From Chitinophagaceae bacterium (GTDB lineage Bacteria; Bacteroidota; Bacteroidia; Chitinophagales; Chitinophagaceae): a stretch of DNA of 63,436 nt. The translations under genes and the position numbers were made by a program. Every line of letters starts with the position of its first letter. The first letter of the stretch is position 1. Shown piece by piece: positions 61,784 to 63,436 of this stretch. The DNA lies in NCBI GenBank assembly GCA_019752295.1, contig JAIEMK010000024.1:1-63436 (forward strand). Direction: 5' to 3'. A model generated the notes under the pieces. The model did not search any database. It was not told the origin of the DNA and saw only the letters and a program-made list of their open reading frames with translations.

Positions 61784-63163
61784 TTATTTAATGATCCATT
61801 TAAATAATTTCAGTTTACCCTTGAATGGAGGATACTTCATAGATGGGTCGAACCAAGTGGGGGTTTTCATGACTGCTTTTTTATGGCTGAAAGTTTCCAT
61901 CGAAAATTTACCATGATAAGCACCTGTGCCACTAAATCCGCGGCCACCGAAGGGTAGGTGATGATTGGTTAAATGCCAACTGGTATTGTTTACACAAGCA
62001 CCTCCCGATGGCACAGCTTCGAGCCAGGCTTTTTCAGTCGTTGTATTTTGAGTGAACACATAAAATGCAAGGGGGTTTGGATGGCGTGCTATAATGGCTT
62101 TTGCTTGCTCCATTGTTTCAAACGCGATAATGGGTAGTATCGGTCCGAATATTTCGTCTTGCATGATACCTGCATCTAAAGAAACGGCTTCCATTAAAGT
62201 GGGTTCAATAAATAATATTTCGCGAGCATGTCGGCCTCCGTATAATATTTTACCATCTTTCAAATAGCCAACTACCCGATCAAATTGTTTTTCGTTGATC
62301 ATCTTACCGTAGTTTTCATTTTCTTCCGGACTATTGCTAAAAAACGCTACAATCCTTTCGCGTAAAGCTTTCACCAAAGCTTCTTTTTTTGATGCATGCA
62401 CCAATACATAATCAGGCGCAACACACATTTGTCCGCAGTTCGAGAATTTCGTCATCACAATTCGTTTAGCAGCAATGCTGATGTTGGCGTCGGTTGCTAC
62501 TACGCAGGGACTTTTTCCACCCAGTTCCAGTGTAACGGGCACTAAGTTTTCGGCGGCCATTTTATAAATAATTTTTCCTACTGCAGTACTACCGGTATAA
62601 AAAACATGATCGAAAATAAAGTGTTGCATCATGGCAGGAATTATGGTAGCGCCATCACCGGGTGTATAGAGAATATATTCTTTTGGAAAAACAGATTCAA
62701 TAATTTTCTGCATCACCAATGCTGTGGCTGCGGCAAATTCACTGGGTTTTAGCACTACGCAATTACCGGATGCAATGGCACCGATTAAGGGGGTAAATAA
62801 TAGTTGCATGGGGTAATTCCAAGGGCCGATAATCAATACCACTCCCATTGGTTCTAGTTCAATTCTGCTGCCCGATGGCAGGTTTAAAAGATTGGTGCTC
62901 ACCGATTCAGGCTCCATCCAAAGTTTTAGGTTTTTGATGGCGGCATTTAATTCAGCCAAAAAAAATCCATTCTCCGTAACCCAACATTCTTCCTTACTTT
63001 TTTTCAGGTCTTTAAACAGGGCAGCATAGATCTCTTCTTCATGATCAATCACGGCTTGCTTGAGTGCCAACAATTGTTTTTTTCTGAATGCATAGTCACG
63101 GGTAATTCCGCTTTCAAAATATTGCTTCATCCGAAGCAGTTGGTTTACAATTTCAGTTGGCAT
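61784..63163 (-). CDS. Aldehyde dehydrogenase (class 3-like)
   Basis: 459 residues from ATG 63163; a longer frame to 63184 starts with TTG. Features (numbering of the longer frame): GVVLIIGPWNYPMQLLFTPL, TGSTAVGKI, Glu220 in TLELGGKSPCVV and Cys254 in NCGQMCVAPDYV. The short size (about 450-460) and these motifs fit the class 3 (fatty aldehyde/coniferyl) group, which use NAD(P). No other enzyme of a pathway is next to it. Confidence 0.93.
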   Translation of the reverse strand: MPTEIVNQLLRMKQYFESGITRDYAFRKKQLLALKQAVIDHEEEIYAALFKDLKKSKEECWVTENGFFLAELNAAIKNLKLWMEPESVSTNLLNLPSGSRIELEPMGVVLIIGPWNYPMQLLFTPLIGAIASGNCVVLKPSEFAAATALVMQKIIESVFPKEYILYTPGDGATIIPAMMQHFIFDHVFYTGSTAVGKIIYKMAAENLVPVTLELGGKSPCVVATDANISIAAKRIVMTKFSNCGQMCVAPDYVLVHASKKEALVKALRERIVAFFSNSPEENENYGKMINEKQFDRVVGYLKDGKILYGGRHAREILFIEPTLMEAVSLDAGIMQDEIFGPILPIIAFETMEQAKAIIARHPNPLAFYVFTQNTTTEKAWLEAVPSGGACVNNTSWHLTNHHLPFGGRGFSGTGAYHGKFSMETFSHKKAVMKTPTWFDPSMKYPPFKGKLKLFKWIIK

Positions 63164-63285
63164 GGTATTAATTTTAAACAGCAATCAAAGTAGCTACAAG
63201 ATACGGCTTGTGGCTTTTTAAAAGCAAGAAGATCTATCTGTTCGTTGAAGTAATTTAACGATTGTTGGACTATCGTAATATTATT

Positions 63286-63375
63286 GCGTATTTTAAGTAG
63301 AAACTCTTCGTTTTTTAAGTAGATATCTCCCACTCCTCACCCCTGCGCATTTTAGGTAGATACTTTAAAATACGC
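63286..63375. repeat. Cluster of TTTTAAGTAG-type motifs
   Basis: Three direct copies (GCGTATTTTAAGTAGAAACT at 63286, CGTTTTTTAAGTAGATATCT at 63309, GCGCATTTTAGGTAGATACT at 63345) and an inverted copy (TACTTTAAAATACGC at 63361-63375). Spacing of 20-36 bases and symmetry suggest binding sites for a regulator. Apart from these the right edge (63185-63436) shows no gene. Confidence 0.55.
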
Positions 63376-63436
63376 TTTGCAGCAATCATGAAGGGATTGA
63401 TTCACAGGGCGTTTGTCTTAGATTTATGTTTTTCTT

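Overview
This window looks like chromosome from a member of the Bacteroidota, most likely the Chitinophagaceae or a close relative. The evidence is the A+T-rich coding style, Bacteroidota-type promoter boxes (TAnnTTTG), and marker genes such as a DUF4286 protein, a plasmid-like short SSB, ribosomal protein THX next to HU, LptC, an LpxH-like phosphatase, TonB-dependent receptors and many YceI, DUF2911 and beta-barrel secreted proteins. This placement is inference from gene content; no rRNA or tRNA gene was seen.

Layout: 1-5950 holds the 3' end of an AddB-type helicase-nuclease gene, an Ig-like lipoprotein, recR and two YceI-like secreted proteins. 6152-9878 holds a methionine synthase split into two adjacent genes. 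9954-13406 holds a beta-barrel protein, a LOG-family protein, an unknown secreted protein and a tail-less SSB. 13686-14452 is a two-gene overlapping module whose larger protein resembles a PARP-like ADP-ribosyltransferase. 14790-18505 holds an M20 amidohydrolase and a BtuB-like receptor under a cobalamin riboswitch. 18611-23235 holds exonuclease III, HU, THX, a class V aminotransferase and a glycosyltransferase.

23240-29400 is an accessory island. It carries three toxin-antitoxin modules (Doc type, DUF433/DUF5615, and a RelBE pair with a frameshifted toxin), an LRR protein, an amidohydrolase, a lipoprotein and an unknown secreted protein. Most genes face the same way and are separated by long imperfect palindromes that resemble integron attC sites. 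No integrase is in the window. This is the most interesting region.

29544-36252 holds cell-envelope genes (two glycosyltransferases, an O-antigen-ligase-like protein, an outer-membrane protein, LptC) mixed with meaB and coaX. 36307-44558 holds an aldo/keto reductase, an ECF sigma / anti-sigma / DUF4097-like operon, a CNNM/CBS membrane protein, tatC, rpiB and an M28 peptidase. 44815-53166 holds a deoxyhypusine-synthase-like enzyme, a glycolipid/polysaccharide cluster (GT2, GT87-like, deacetylase, ACP phosphodiesterase), a cystathionine gamma-synthase family enzyme and an FAH-family hydrolase. 53184-63163 holds an LpxH-like phosphatase with a MurG-like transferase, an SDR, a HAD nucleotidase, a phospholipid operon (CPBP protease, DUF2007, cdsA, psd-like), dusB, a glutathione peroxidase and an aldehyde dehydrogenase.

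Links between genes: B12 use is a theme (riboswitch plus BtuB-like receptor, B12-dependent MetH, MeaB), and envelope building is another (LptC, LpxH-like, O-antigen ligase, several glycosyltransferases, CdsA/Psd). Several families of intergenic structured repeats are present: a roughly 150-183 bp MITE-like element in two copies, G/C-rich 26-bp palindromes in three places, an in-phase 18-bp tandem array behind the cystathionine synthase gene, and a cluster of TAAGTAG-type motifs at the right edge.
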